Source of the DNA: Corbicula japonica
Taxonomy: Eukaryota > Mollusca > Bivalvia > Venerida > Cyrenidae
Direction of reading: 5' to 3'
DNA length: 64,000 nt
Assembly (NCBI GenBank): GCA_038501625.1
Contig: JAZAYU010000062.1
Coordinates: 992,001 to 1,056,000 of the forward strand
Shown here piece by piece: positions 40,665 through 52,500 of this stretch; position 1 is the first letter of the stretch; every line of letters starts with the position of its first letter. A program made the translations under genes and the position numbers. Under the pieces are notes generated by a model. The model was not told where the DNA came from, did not search any database, and worked only from the letters and a program-made list of their open reading frames with translations.

Positions 40665-41026
40665 CTTTAAAAAATTTACATACCCGAAAAGCCACATTCA
40701 AGTAGAATCAATATATGTAATCCTTTATAAATAACGGTTTCGTTTTTTATGTAAAACTCTTTTAAACCTCCATCCATGTCAACAAATTTCGATTTCGGCG
40801 CTTAAAGTTTACCTGACTCACGTTTATCGATAAATAACAGAATTTAAATCGGGTCGATTTCCACCACAGTTTTGATCGTAACTGCTTGAGACGTAAAGGA
40901 CAGATCGACATCTGTAAAAAGTCAGTATGATAATGGGCTGTGCTTGCAGTCGAATTATTGAGACTAAATTTAGTGGCCAAGTGTGAAACGCGGCGGTGCC
41001 GTAAAATAACGGGCAAAAAGAAAGGA

Positions 41027-41226
41027 AAACACGGCGGTACCCCTTAACTTTTTTGTTTTTAAAGATCTCAATATTTTTTGTTACATTTGATTGTACAACC
41101 TCCAGGTTTTCCAAAATTGTAAAGATATTGAAAATCGGACAATTAAAAGGTACTTTAAAATTGGATAGAAATTGATGGTGTTTTTTTGTTTTTTCGCTGG
41201 CTCGAAAAACACGGCGGTACCCCTTA
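41027..41226. repeat. Direct repeat pair AACACGGCGGTACCCCTTA
   Basis: The 19-mer occurs at 41027-41045 and 41207-41225, 180 bases apart. The sequence between is AT-rich with no coding sign. Confidence 0.6.
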
Positions 41227-41284
41227 TCCTGATCAGACGAACTGTTCGCCATAGCAATAAAGGTGTATCTTTACAGGAAATGGT
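41227..41284. mobile_element. TTAA MITE end fragment
   Basis: TCCTGATCAGACGAACTGTT and AGCAATAAAGGTGTATCTTT, ending ACAGGAAATGG. Only one terminal part is left. Confidence 0.6.
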
Positions 41285-41947
41285 AAATATTGTCCTCATT
41301 TATTGATAAGCAAGAAATAAGTCACAGGCTTACAGTTACACAGATTGTCCAGAGTTTGCAAGCACCTTCAAAGTTCAAGAACACAGAACAACTGGTTGGT
41401 GTAAAGTTCTCTCCCCTTCAGAAACTTTTCCCTCCAGTATCAGACCTGATGATATTTTCTCAATCCATTCAATTCCCCACAGCTTCCGGATAAAGACAAG
41501 TCACAGATAAAGATGTTGAATATGATAAAGCAAAGTGTAAAGCGGCAAAGAAAAGTAAGTCTTCCTCAAGATCAGTTTTCTGCCCTTGATGTACTCTTAC
41601 ATCTGAAACTTGAAAGTTCTATGAAAACAGATAATTTTTGTTCAAACCATTAATTGAGGCCAACATGACATTACAAGAGTGACAGACTGGCTACACTGAA
41701 GGATATTTCTGTAACAGACCCCAGTCTTCATTCTCTCTACCCCAAAGTCAGTGGCCTAATTAATAGTAATTATCAATACAAATATCCTTTGCTCAATTGC
41801 TGTTAAATTTTAGAATTATTTTTTAAAAAATGAAGAGCGCATTTTCTACACTAAACCTACCTGGTTAATCCTGAACTATGAGCTAGACAATACGATTGCT
41901 CAAAAGCAACAACTTGTAAACATACAAAAATAGGCAGGGGATAAGTT
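41285..41947. other. Intergenic, nothing recognised
   Basis: A 67-codon frame at 41290-41493 has no recognisable features. Treated as noncoding. Confidence 0.4.
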
Positions 41948-41948
41948 G

Positions 41949-43255
41949 TTTAATATCAGAGAACTTGACTGGTATATCAGTGAGTATAAAATAAAGCATG
42001 TTTAATATCAGAGAACTTGACTGGTATATCAGTGAATATAAAATAAAGCATGTTTAATATCAGAGAACTTGACTGGTATATCAGTGTGTATAAAATAAAG
42101 CATGTTTAATATCAGAGAACTTGACTGGTATATCAGTGAGTATAAAATAATACATACCTTACTATTTATAGTAACAAATTCATATAGTAATTTTGGCTAT
42201 TATTGTCCAGACCGGGGCATTATCACATAATCGGCCCTCACGCGAGGGCTGATATCATGATATCAGCCCTCGCGTGATGAGCGCGCGACGTCACAATATT
42301 TCCGTTTTGTTTTCAGTCGTAAAGAAATCATCTATTTAAACAGAAGATTGGAATGATTAAAACTAAAACTGAAATGTACGTACCAGAGAAATATCCCGAT
42401 TTAAAATCACGTTACTTCCAATCCTTTTTTTCTTATCGTTTTCTCCATACGTCCGGTAGAATAAAGCCTATTTGGTGTAGATAATCGAAGCTCGCAGCAG
42501 TGGTATGAGTATGAAACACTCTTAAATCATAGCCTTTACAGACTCATACCACGTAAAACACTTCTACCATTCATAATTAAAACATATTCCGTCCTGTCCA
42601 ATGATTTTGCAATGAAGTTCTGGTTTAAAAGCAAAAAAGAAAAGAAACTTTCAACCGCAAGTCATTTGCACTGTTTGAAAAAGTAAACATTCGTCGAATT
42701 ACGTCACATATTAAACATAAATGACGTAATACTTGAATCGTGACGTGTTCGTTCAATTAACAAGTGCTCACTTAATAACCTAAAAGTGGACATTTTATAA
42801 AAAGATATCTAAATAGATGTCTATAAAGGTATGTATTATAGACGTTAATACACGGCTGAGCGGGGCCGAGGCGTGATAATCGGCCCTCGGTCGCAAACGG
42901 CCCTCGGGCTAAAGCCCTCGGGCCGTTATGCTCCTCTCGGGCCGATTATCACGTTTAGCCCTCGGGCCGTTATGCTCCTCTCGGGCCGATTATCACGCCT
43001 CGGCCCCGCTCAGCCGTGTATTATCCTCTAAATAAAGCATGTTTAATATCAGAGAACTTGACTGGTATATCAGTGAGTATAAAATAAATGCTTTTTTTAT
43101 ATCAGAGAACTTGTCTGGTATATCAGTGAGTATAAAATAAAGCATGTTTAATATCAGAGAACTTGACTGGTATATCAGTGAGTATAAAATAAAGCATGTT
43201 TAATATCAGAGAACTTGACTGGTATATCAGTGAGTATAAAATAAAGCATAATAAA
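41949..43255. repeat. 52-bp minisatellite split by an insertion
   Basis: Units TTTAATATCAGAGAACTTGA then CTGGTATATCAGTGAGTATA repeat about four times at 41949-42150 and about four to five times at 43035-43250. The hairpin-tipped element 42157-43030 lies between the two blocks, in phase with a former continuous array. Confidence 0.9.
42157..43030. mobile_element. Hairpin-tipped element inserted in a minisatellite
   Basis: Begins TTACTATTTATAGTAACAAA, then has a perfect 38-bp palindrome at 42239-42276 (CACGCGAGGGCTGATATCAT and complement). The right end, 42851-43018, is a long GC-rich palindrome: GCTGAGCGGGGCCGAGGCGT with its complement, around CCCTCGGGCTAAAGCCCTCG and a partial internal duplication. 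The interior is shared with 16344-17060. Confidence 0.8.
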
Positions 43256-43276
43256 AACCTTCTTAGAGTCAGAGGG

Positions 43277-43347
43277 ATGTCCGGGCTGATCTGGATCTAC
43301 ACTGGTCACACATGCATAAAAACGTGTATATATGGAGGAAAGGGTTA
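43277..43347. mobile_element. TTAA MITE right-end fragment
   Basis: GGGCTGATCTGGATCTACAC to TATGGAGGAAAGGGTTAA. It abuts the minisatellite. Confidence 0.7.
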
Positions 43348-43794
43348 AAATTAGTTCAGAAATGAGTTATCATTGACCTAGGAGTCATTCACCATCACCT
43401 TTCATTTTATCAAGACAACCTCTGGATCTTTATATGATAATTAAAAAGAATGTCAGTTTATAAATGATAACAAAACACACTTAATGATATATGTTTTAAA
43501 GCAGCTATTTTACACTGATGGTATTTACATTTTCTTTTGAGTGAGCCTATAATATATATTATATGTATTCTAATACTGTAGCAATATTACTGTTTAAAAG
43601 ATTAATAGAAATATAACATTTTCTTTTTATCCCCAAAGACATCTGAATTTTAAAATACATTACCGATACATCCCCTTTATTAAAAATAAATTGATAATAT
43701 GTATCTTACACACATTTAAGTGCAGTATTTGAACTTGTTCTTATTTTCATAGTACATGTAATACCCCTGCCATATACCAGTATATGGGGGTGGG
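43348..43794. other. Intergenic, nothing recognised
   Basis: AT-rich noncoding sequence. Confidence 0.4.
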
Positions 43795-44210
43795 GGGATT
43801 AGGAGTTCCTTCTGTTGGTGTTTAGTCTATTCAGATTCTTGTGCAAGCTATAACTTCATTCTGGAAGGAGGGATTTCAAAATATTACCATAAGAAGACAC
43901 AGCCTACTCGGTTCAAGCTCAAGGTCTCTGTTACTTAAAATAGAATTTTCCTGTCTGAGTCATCACTTCTTCAGAATATTTCAAAATCACTGGGTACTTC
44001 ATCAGTATATCTCCTTGGGTCAAGGTCACTGTTACTATGAATTTTCATCTCGGATTCTTGTCCGTGTTATAACTTCATTATGAATGGAGGGATTCAAAAT
44101 CATATGGCATGTGTGATCACTCACAGATGTGTTGCATACAATACCTGAAAAGATATTTATTAAGAACATGTTTAAGGTCAATGTCACTGTGATTAAAATG
44201 GAATTTTCTC
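43795..44210. repeat. Degenerate tandem repeat (CAAGGTCACTGTTACT type)
   Basis: Two to three units of about 170-200 bases share GTGCAAGCTATAACTTCATT / GTCCGTGTTATAACTTCATT and TCAAGCTCAAGGTCTCTGTT / GGTCAAGGTCACTGTTAC. The 80-codon frame at 43841-44083 belongs to this repeat. Confidence 0.6.
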
Positions 44211-44483
44211 ATTCTACTATTACTTCATTATCAACAGTTTTCGTGAGGATTAAATTTCACGCAAATGACATAATTGACATTTTCGCGAGGGCTTAAATTC
44301 GCGCACTTGTATTATTCTAATAAGACTAGATATTCAATGGTTTCATTTCACTAGGGTTTGATTTCATGCATTATAATATGCGAACAGTAAAAATAATATT
44401 TTAAAAACAAAACTCATGTTGTTTCCCATAAGTTGCAAAGTGGGAGCATCCATGTCCTCTGGCCTCTGGACAGATTTCTTCTT

Positions 44484-44654
44484 TTAACCCTTTCCTCCAT
44501 AGATACACCTTTATTGCATGGGCAAACAGTTTAGATTCTGATCAGCCGGCACATCTGTGCCGTCTGATCAGGATCTAAACTGTTTGCTTTTTTATTTGTT
44601 AGATTATTTCTGACCAAAATGCAACCACTGCGTATTTATGGAGGAAAGGGTTAA
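44484..44654. mobile_element. TTAA MITE with a deleted right half
   Basis: TTAACCCTTTCCTCCATAGA to TATGGAGGAAAGGGTTAA with TTAA at 44484-44487 and 44651-44654. The second hairpin is missing. Confidence 0.88.
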
Positions 44655-44682
44655 TGATGTAATTATAAGGTGTACCAGCAGA

Positions 44683-46225
44683 TATATATACTGAAAGGAT
44701 AAAGAAACGCAGGGTAACATTTGTTCCGATATATTAAGAACGCGTTCTCCAAATAAAGTGAAACTTTGTGTATTGAGTTATTAGGTCATGATACACCTTA
44801 ACATGTGTCGAAAGTTTAGTCACGGTACCGTGCGCAGCTCTGGTAAGTGGACAAAGGGAAAATCAAGAATCTCGTGCACCGCGTTGTACAGGTCTCATGC
44901 AGCGTTGGTGAAGTCACTCTTCGTTAGTCTCTATACAGACCAACTGCTTCCCTAAACTCATTCGAGAATTTGACATTTTTTAAGAATGGCACGACTCACA
45001 GAAATTCAGAGGGGTCAGGCCATTGAGATGCTGATTCAAGGACAGCTGCAAAACCAGGTTGCTAGGCACTTTGGTGTTAATGTTTCCACCATAGAACGTC
45101 TTGTAAGACGTCTCCGGGAAACTGGGCGAATAGCTGATCGACCTAGGTCAGGACGTCCGCGCGTAACGTCACGACGTCAGGATCGCTATATCGTCGTCTC
45201 TCATATGCGTAATCGGCGTCTTACCGCCGCTGAGAGTGCACTTAATGTTCATGGAAATCATGGGCGTCCTATAAGTTCAAAAACTGTAAGGAATCGATTA
45301 CGAGAAGTTGGTGTAAGAGCACGTCGCCCCTATGTAGGTCCACACCTTACTGTTGCTCGACGTCGGCGTCGGATGGCCTGGGTCGCTGCTCATGCTCCAC
45401 GACGGTTTACACTGAGGCAGTGGAGACAAGTTTTATTCACGGACGAGTCTCGTTTCTGCGTTTTTCTAGCTGACGGCCGTCAACGTGTCTACCGACGTCG
45501 TGGCGAACGTTTTGCGGACGCTTGCGTTGTTGAGAGGGATAGGTTTGGGGGCGGTTCAGTAATGGTGTGGGGAGGAATCTCACACGGGTTAAAATCACAT
45601 TTGGTTGTTATTGATGGCAATTTAACAGCAGCTAGGTATAGAGATGAGATCCTCCGACCCCATGTTGTCCCTTTCTTGCAGCAGCATAATCTAACTCTGC
45701 AGCAGGATAATGCTAGGCCCCACGTAGCAAGGATTTGCCAAGTCTTTCTGGCCAACAACAACATTCAACCACTAGATTGGCCGCCATATAGCCCAGATTT
45801 GTCCCCGATCGAGCATCTTTGGGATCAATTGGATAGGCAGGTTCGAAAGCGCCAGCCTCCCCCTGCTACTCGAGAGCAGTTGAGAAGAGCTTTGATTGAA
45901 GAGTGGAACAACATCCCCATAAGACGAATTAACGCTCTCGTGAACTCTATGACCAGAAGAATAGGGGCCGTGACCAGAGCAAACGGAGGACACACAAGAT
46001 ATTGATGACTCGGTTCATTTTCAATTTCAAAATCCTATAGGTCCATTCAATTTAATCGTCCGCACATCTAAACCAATTGTCACATGCAAAATACAGACTT
46101 TGGAAATTGTGAAGCATTGATTTATCCGTCAGTATACAAAACTTCATTTGAAATTAAGTTCAATATCATACTTAATTCCTGGTTTAAAGTTCACCCTGCG
46201 TTTCTTTATCCTTTCAGTATATATA
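44683..46225 (+). mobile_element. Complete Tc1-like transposon
   Basis: The ends match perfectly as inverted repeats of more than 30 bases, at 44683-44716 and 46192-46225. Each begins with a TATA-rich stretch followed by ACTGAAAGGATAAAGAAACG. The target TA lies within the terminal TATATATA. Between them lies a single intact transposase frame with about 300 bases of leader and 200 of trailer. End identity and an intact frame suggest recent activity. Confidence 0.93.
44986..46005 (+). CDS. Tc1-like DD34E transposase, intact
   Basis: 339 residues, the usual length for Tc1 transposases. The N-terminal bipartite helix-turn-helix region (residues 5-45 and 60-115) recognises the TIR. Between the two is a GRPR motif (residues 57-59 SGRPR), an AT-hook-like linker typical of Tc1. 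The catalytic triad is D153 (FTDESRF), D241 (QQDNARPH) and E276 (SPIEHLWD), with exactly 34 residues between the last two. GGGSVMVWGGIS is the family glycine-rich box at 188-199. There is no stop or frameshift. Codon use is richer in CG than the neighbours (for example CGTCGGCGTCGG), consistent with arrival by transposition or horizontal transfer. Confidence 0.96.
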   Translation: MARLTEIQRGQAIEMLIQGQLQNQVARHFGVNVSTIERLVRRLRETGRIADRPRSGRPRVTSRRQDRYIVVSHMRNRRLTAAESALNVHGNHGRPISSKTVRNRLREVGVRARRPYVGPHLTVARRRRRMAWVAAHAPRRFTLRQWRQVLFTDESRFCVFLADGRQRVYRRRGERFADACVVERDRFGGGSVMVWGGISHGLKSHLVVIDGNLTAARYRDEILRPHVVPFLQQHNLTLQQDNARPHVARICQVFLANNNIQPLDWPPYSPDLSPIEHLWDQLDRQVRKRQPPPATREQLRRALIEEWNNIPIRRINALVNSMTRRIGAVTRANGGHTRY

Positions 46226-46487
46226 CATTACCACACATTTTCTTTGACTTGTTTGTGAAGTTGCTGCTTTAATGATGTCAGGAAGTCATCCACTTAAAGA
46301 CTTGTAATCTTGTAGGATTCATTAAAATATAATTAGGGATTCTCAAGAGTCTTGGATTTGTTTTGGAAGGCACATAATTCGTGTCCTGTTTATTAATCTA
46401 TCATCGGTTAGCAGTTATTTTATATCTTGGGAAATATTTGATGAGATCACATGTTTAACATAGAAACAAAATTCGAACAGAAGAAGC
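46226..46487 (+). promoter_or_regulatory. Upstream region of the lipid transfer gene
   Basis: AT-rich; a TATTTTATATCTTGG stretch near 46416 is a weak TATA-like candidate about 70 bases before the ATG. The Tc1 element ends only 262 bases upstream of the start codon. Confidence 0.3.
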
Positions 46488-46566
46488 ATGTTGTTTACTA
46501 GGAAAGATGGCCATCTCAGCTGGAGACTGCTCATCCCTGTATCTGTTGTTCTAATACAATATTTAG
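46488..46566 (+). CDS. Lipid transfer protein exon 1, signal peptide
   Basis: MLFTRKDGHLSWRLLIPVSV then VLIQYL. A polar, basic start is followed by a hydrophobic core, typical of a signal peptide. Ends TTAG|gtaagt in phase 1. Confidence 0.75.
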
Positions 46567-49500
46567 GTAAGTTCCTTATTTTATTGATGATGTTGTTTCC
46601 TTAATAGTCCGGAAAAAAATCTTGCTTTTATCATTGATAAATTTTGTGTGGATTGGATAAACTGAAATTAATAAGATTTCAATTTAAAACACTGTGCCTA
46701 AGGTAATAAAACTGAGAATGGAGAGCAGTCTTCAAATTCTTGCTCATGATTGGTCACTTTTGCAACTGTGCTCAGATTTAACCTATCAACTGTCAAGGAT
46801 TAGAGTCAGTTTTATAAAATAATGTGCCCAGTAGGTTATTTGAGACTGAAGATTTATTGCTGAGTATTGGAAGCAAATAGTTTGCATCAAAATTTTGTTT
46901 TCTGATATTACAAACACGAGTAATTTTCTTTTATTTTTCTTTAATGTGTGACAAACATGAATTTTTAAACCAAACAATCATCTGTCAATCCAAGCTTACA
47001 AAAATACTCTGGAGGCTGTGAGAATAATAGATACATGTAAAATTCTATTTTTATTCAGTAAATAACATTTTATTATTAAAACTGTCTTTTATGTAGCTAA
47101 AAAAACAAAAGAGAGAAAAAAGATAATGTTAGAACGTCTGTCTCTGGCAAAGTGTGTGTTGGATGTAAATTTCTCATCTATGGACTTATTTTAAATTACT
47201 TCAAACTTGTCTTTTATGTAAAGCATGTCAAGATAACCATGTCCCTATCTTTAAGGCCAATGTCACTTTTTTTAATTATTGTTCTGGCAATAACTTGTAG
47301 GAATTTCAAATAACTTGTCATATGTTAACACCATAACAAGATAATGTCTCTTGCTGCTAGTAAAGGTAGTTGTGTCTCTGTTGACTGTTGTAGCTTTCTT
47401 GTGTACAGACAAATTTTTAAAAACATGTAACTTGCTTGTGTTCTTTTTTTTTATAGCTGTAGCATCAGGATATTTTTAACACTTTACACTTGCTACATAA
47501 CAAAAATGCTAAATTCTACCCATGACTAAATTTCAATCTAAATTTTGGATCAGCACCAGTTTACATTGTCCTGTGGAGTAGAGGTTGGAGGAAAAGAAAA
47601 AATATATTGACTTACTGCTTCCTTTTTTTATAGAGTTACTGAATGCAGCTGCAATAGAGAGACCTGATTGTAACAGACAAGGTACGTTTAAAATGTATAT
47701 ACCAGTGATTTCAATTGATGCAGATTCCTGCTTTCTGATGCAAGCAAATTTGAATTTTTCCACTTTTGACCTCACCTATTTCTGAGCTGGGGGTTATTTT
47801 GATGCTGGAGAATTTAGAAAAAGTAATCAAAATTTTCAAGAACAAAGATAGATATTGTGTCTTTTGTATTTTATATATGAAGTAAATGTTTATTTAAACC
47901 ATGAAAATAAGTTAAAATTAAGTTAAAGCAATTTTATAAGTAGTAAAATTTTACTGAAAACAAGATTTGACTCATGAACATCTGATTATGACCCCTTGAA
48001 AATTCCAATCAGGGGTCAGATGACACCAGATTTTCAAAAGCTGTTGAAATCCCTGTATATACAATGTAACATACAAGATAGGTTTAATTAATTGTCCTAT
48101 CCATTACCATCTAATAAAATGTCACTGACAAGGTATGATATAGCATCATAGCTGATCAGATGTTGCCTTTGTAAATTGCTACAGACAATGTTTGTTCTAC
48201 TGTTGAAGCTCATCTTTGTTTGTTGCTACAGACTTTTGTGCTCATTTTGTACCTTCGTAAAATGTTTAGCAACAACAAAAAAGTTTAATAAATCTAGACT
48301 GTATTTAACCATTGTGTCGCCTGCCATAGCATATTTCACACTTCCCATGCATCACTGATAGACAGAGTTGTCAGTAGCACATGTTGTTTTAATGATATAA
48401 GTATGAAGAAACCATTGGAGGTATTTTTTGTTTTTCTTGATAAATAAGTATGAACAAATATTTCAGGGTGTGCTCCAAAAAAAAATTTTTTTTCCTTCAT
48501 TCCAAAGCTTCTTTCAGTCAGCAAATGAAATGCAAATGCCTTAATTTCCCCTTCTGGCCTCCCCATATTTTGTTGTTGTCTGTCATTTATTTTTGAATTG
48601 TTCTAGTTGGTCTCTATTTGGAGTGACTGGGGTTGAGGTCACTTTTACTAAAAATAAAAAGAAATTCTGTGTCTGGACATTTACTTGAGACTTGAGCATT
48701 ACTACATTGAACTTGAAGTTTTAAACTTTAAAAAATGTACACTTTCCTTGTATGATATTTTAAAGTTAACATATTTTATGCCAGTCAAATGGATGCCAGC
48801 ATTTTCATTTGTTGTGTCTGATGTTCCTGCTCTAATAGAATTCATTATATTGTCTAATGCCTTTTTACACATTTTATTGAATGTGCAAACAGTGTAGATC
48901 CAGATCAGCTGACACATCCCTTCAATCTGATCAGGATATACATTGTTAACTTTTCAGTGTGACAAATCAGAAAGCAAACAGTGTAGATCCTCATCAGATG
49001 GCACAGATATGCCAGCTCATCTGAATCTTCAATGTTTGCTCATGCCACAAAGGCACCAGACTAGTGGCTGGTCATATTATATCTTTTGATGTTGAACATT
49101 GATTTCAGAAACGTTTTTCAAACCCAGTTATATCTACTCATATGGCTACACTGTGGAGACTTCTAGCGGGTTTGTGGGTGTTAACAGGTCAAGGTCAGGG
49201 TCAAAGTTACATTGTACAGTGACCTTGGAAGTTCCAAGAAAATGTGAAATAATTCTACAGGTAAAAGATTAAGCTTTGATTTCTTAATCATAGTTAATAA
49301 TGATAAAAAAGTTCATGGAAAAGCTTATAGGTTGTTTGTAGCAGTCATTCAACAATTAAGCCCAAACATATTTTGAGTGTTAAGACAAAGCAGCCTTTCA
49401 TGCAACTAGTCAAAATGCTTTTTGTTTTATTATCTCATTTGTTTGCTTTAGTGCCAAAATTAACTGATATTTTCTTAAGGTTACTTATATCTATTTTCTG

Positions 49501-52500
49501 GGATTACCTATTCCTCAGATTCTCGTATAATAAGAGAATCTGAGGAATAGGTAATCCCAGAAAATAGAAATAAGTAACCTTAAGAAAATATCAGTTAATT
49601 TTGGCACTAAAGCAAACAAATGAGAAACACTAATCGTCGGGTTAGAGCAAAAACGCAGTATCGCCTTTTTCTAAAATTTTTCAGGGGAAACAAAAAACAT
49701 TATATTTTCTATAAAAAGTATCCTTTGGATACATTCCTTCACATATACATTAGGAATGAAATTTTCTATGTTCACTATAAGCGATTTGTCAATACATATA
49801 GTATTTTTAAAGATATAAGTAAAAATTGTTATTGCTCTTACAGTTTGTAATAATTTTAAAGATATTGTTTGTGCAATAACGTAGTATGTTGAGAAATGAT
49901 GGTTTTGCTGGAACACGTACTTGAAATCCAAAGAAATGTACCATGCAGAAATAACGCAGTTGTATATACAGGCATTTTGCTGGTACACTTTTTTATATTT
50001 TATAGTGTCAAATTAAGCAAAATGCTCGTATCTGAATCACATATTCTAATAAGTATGCATGCATAAAGTAATTGTTATATGAGTTTTAAAGTATAAATTA
50101 AAATCTTCAGTCCTGGCATCCAAAATGACTACTAAATCAGTCATTATCCCACCTCCTTTATAAAATTTTACACTTTTTACTCAGCATCAATGTCTAATTT
50201 CTTTGTTTAACCCTTTCCGCCATAGATACACCTTAACTGCTAGGGCGAACAGTTTAGATCCAGATCAGCTGACACATCCGTGCAGTCTGATCAGGATGTG
50301 AACTGTTAGCTTTTTAATTTGTTATGTTATCTCTGTCCAAACTGCAACCAGTGCAGATCCTGATGGAACGACACGAATGTGACGGCTGATCTGGATCTGC
50401 ACTGGTCACAAATGCGTAAAAAGCTGTATTTTATTATTATTGTTATTATTTTACAGCGTAATGGGTTAACATCTAGATCTGCAAGCACTTCTGTTGCTGA
50501 CTGACCAGTTAAGAGTGACCTGTAAGATCATGAAACTCGCTGGGAACATTTTTTTTTGCAAAGGGCTGTGGGGTCTTGATATTAGTAATTTGCTTTTATA
50601 CAGCGTTTGGAGTGGGTCTTCGGCTGAATGTTTAGTTTCTTTTGTGAGTTGTATCTTCTCAAAATCTTTATCAGTCAAAGTATATTTGAAAGTAACTGGG
50701 CTATGGATCACTTTCAGTAAACTGCATCCACTTCATTTGTGTCCAAGTTATTTTCACTCAACTATCAGAATTTTGTTCTCTGATTTGCGATGTTTGAAAT
50801 CAAGAAAGTCTTGGTATTTTATGGGAACAATAGCACTGTGGCCGTGACGGTGCGGGTTCGCTCCCAGCTAGAGGCACTATCATTTGAAATTCACAATAGC
50901 GCTATTTGTGCAGTGTGGCGGCCGTAAAAAGTCTCCCCTTACATATAGTCAGTACTGTTATCAGTAAAAAAACCCGTTACCGATGTCATGCAGTGATTGT
51001 TACGTATATCAGGGCTATCCGATCAACCTTTTTTGGGGTTGTCCCGGTTAGCTCAATTGGATGCGTCGCAGGAATTGCAGGGCTAGGCGCTGTCGCCGTG
51101 ACGGTGCGGGTTCGCTCCCAGCTAGAGGCACTATCATTTGACAAGGCTGGCCATGGCCATTGGTAATGGCTTGGATCCACTGACTATCATTTATCTCAGC
51201 AAACTCAATCAGAGCTTGCATGCTGTCACATTCCATATGTGTTTGGCATGATTCAAGAAAATTATTTTCTATTTGTTTAATATTAATGATTACTTTTCAC
51301 TGCACACAGGGGAGTTGATGCCATTATTTTGTTTCTGTTTCATCCTGTACATGCATCTGAATACAAAACTACATTTTCAACTAATTGAGATAGAGAATGC
51401 AGATACATGTAAATTTATATTCTTACAGAAATCTCACAAAATCTTCTCTTTCCATTCACCTCTGACCATACATAACTCGAACCGTTGATGTTTTGTAAAT
51501 GCACAGATTAAAGCAACACAATTTCCCCATATAATACATCACACTGACCTAACACTTATGCTTAACTGCCCCCACCCTCTTAATTGTTTTCTAATTTAAT
51601 GTGAGGTTACATTAGAGAAGGATCCAATAATTATGTTGCCATACACATAAGAGGCATTTTCCATCGTTCTTTTGCTTCAAAATTATCAGCTACTTTATTG
51701 GCTAATGCATGCCCTATGCATGTTGGGCTCGCTAACGTCTTAAAAAACAAAGTGTTTTAAAGAGTTTATGAAGGTCTATGGGGAAATCCTTTCTTAAAAG
51801 AACCTAGAAGCTCGATTTGTTTCTTTTATCCCTGTCATCGTGTTCTTGCTGATTTTACTCCCGGTGCTATGGTCTCGGTAAGATCATTTAGTACCCGTCC
51901 TTTGGCTTTGCAATGCTATTAGCTTCTTATGTTTTATATGTTTGTGTGCTTTTGCATGCAATATTGTTGAGCCGATGCGTGGGTTGTTTTGCCACTGACC
52001 GTTTCAAGGCGGTAACCCGTCTGGTTCTCACTTTCGTTATTTGTTTGTGGCGTCCATTTTGAAACTGATTATTGTAATACCATGTTCTCTTTTCCTCTCT
52101 ACTTGTTGGCTGTGTGGTGAGGCTGTCTATGCTGGATGTGGCCATTCCTGATATGCATATTTCATTTTTTCATACTTAAATATTAATAATGAGGATTTTC
52201 GTGTTACTTGTTTCTTTTTTGGAAACATTTTGTTCTACTGTCAACAACAATTATTGTTTTATTTTTTCCTGGAGAAAGTCTTCTGTCTCTCACAAGACCC
52301 CACATCTTCAAAAAAGTGTCAAGTCAATGTATGTTCTATCCTCCTTTGCTGCACTTCTACCTACAATGTGTACAGTCACTCACATTTCTTCATTGTTTTT
52401 TAGTTTTAAATTACCAGTTGCCGATATACATGTATACAGTGAAACCTTGATATTAAGACCACCCCTGAGACTGGACTCAAGTGGTCTTTATAGAGAGGTG

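Larger units (their letters stand above)
38540..40970. mobile_element. 2.4-kb foldback with about 290-bp arms
   Basis: The arms 38540-38828 and 40674-40970 are inverted copies with few differences. Both contain TAGTCTCAATAATTCGACTG, GAAATCGACCCGATTTAAAT and TATTTATCGATAAAC. The spacer holds a tRNA-like stretch (38931-38975), a TIR element (38990-40334) and another palindrome (40338-40664). Confidence 0.75.

Noticed and set aside
41949..43255. CRISPR-like or coding repeat array
   Set aside because: The 52-bp units have no spacers and no open frame worth noting; it is an ordinary minisatellite.
50494..50847. 117-codon frame as a gene
   Set aside because: No recognisable domain, no splice context, and it overlaps a minus-strand frame of similar quality. 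It lies in an intron of the lipid transfer gene.
51043..51145. Functional tRNA gene
   Set aside because: A- and B-box-like motifs are present, but the stems do not pair into a cloverleaf and the tail is repeated at 50842, so it is a SINE-like relic.
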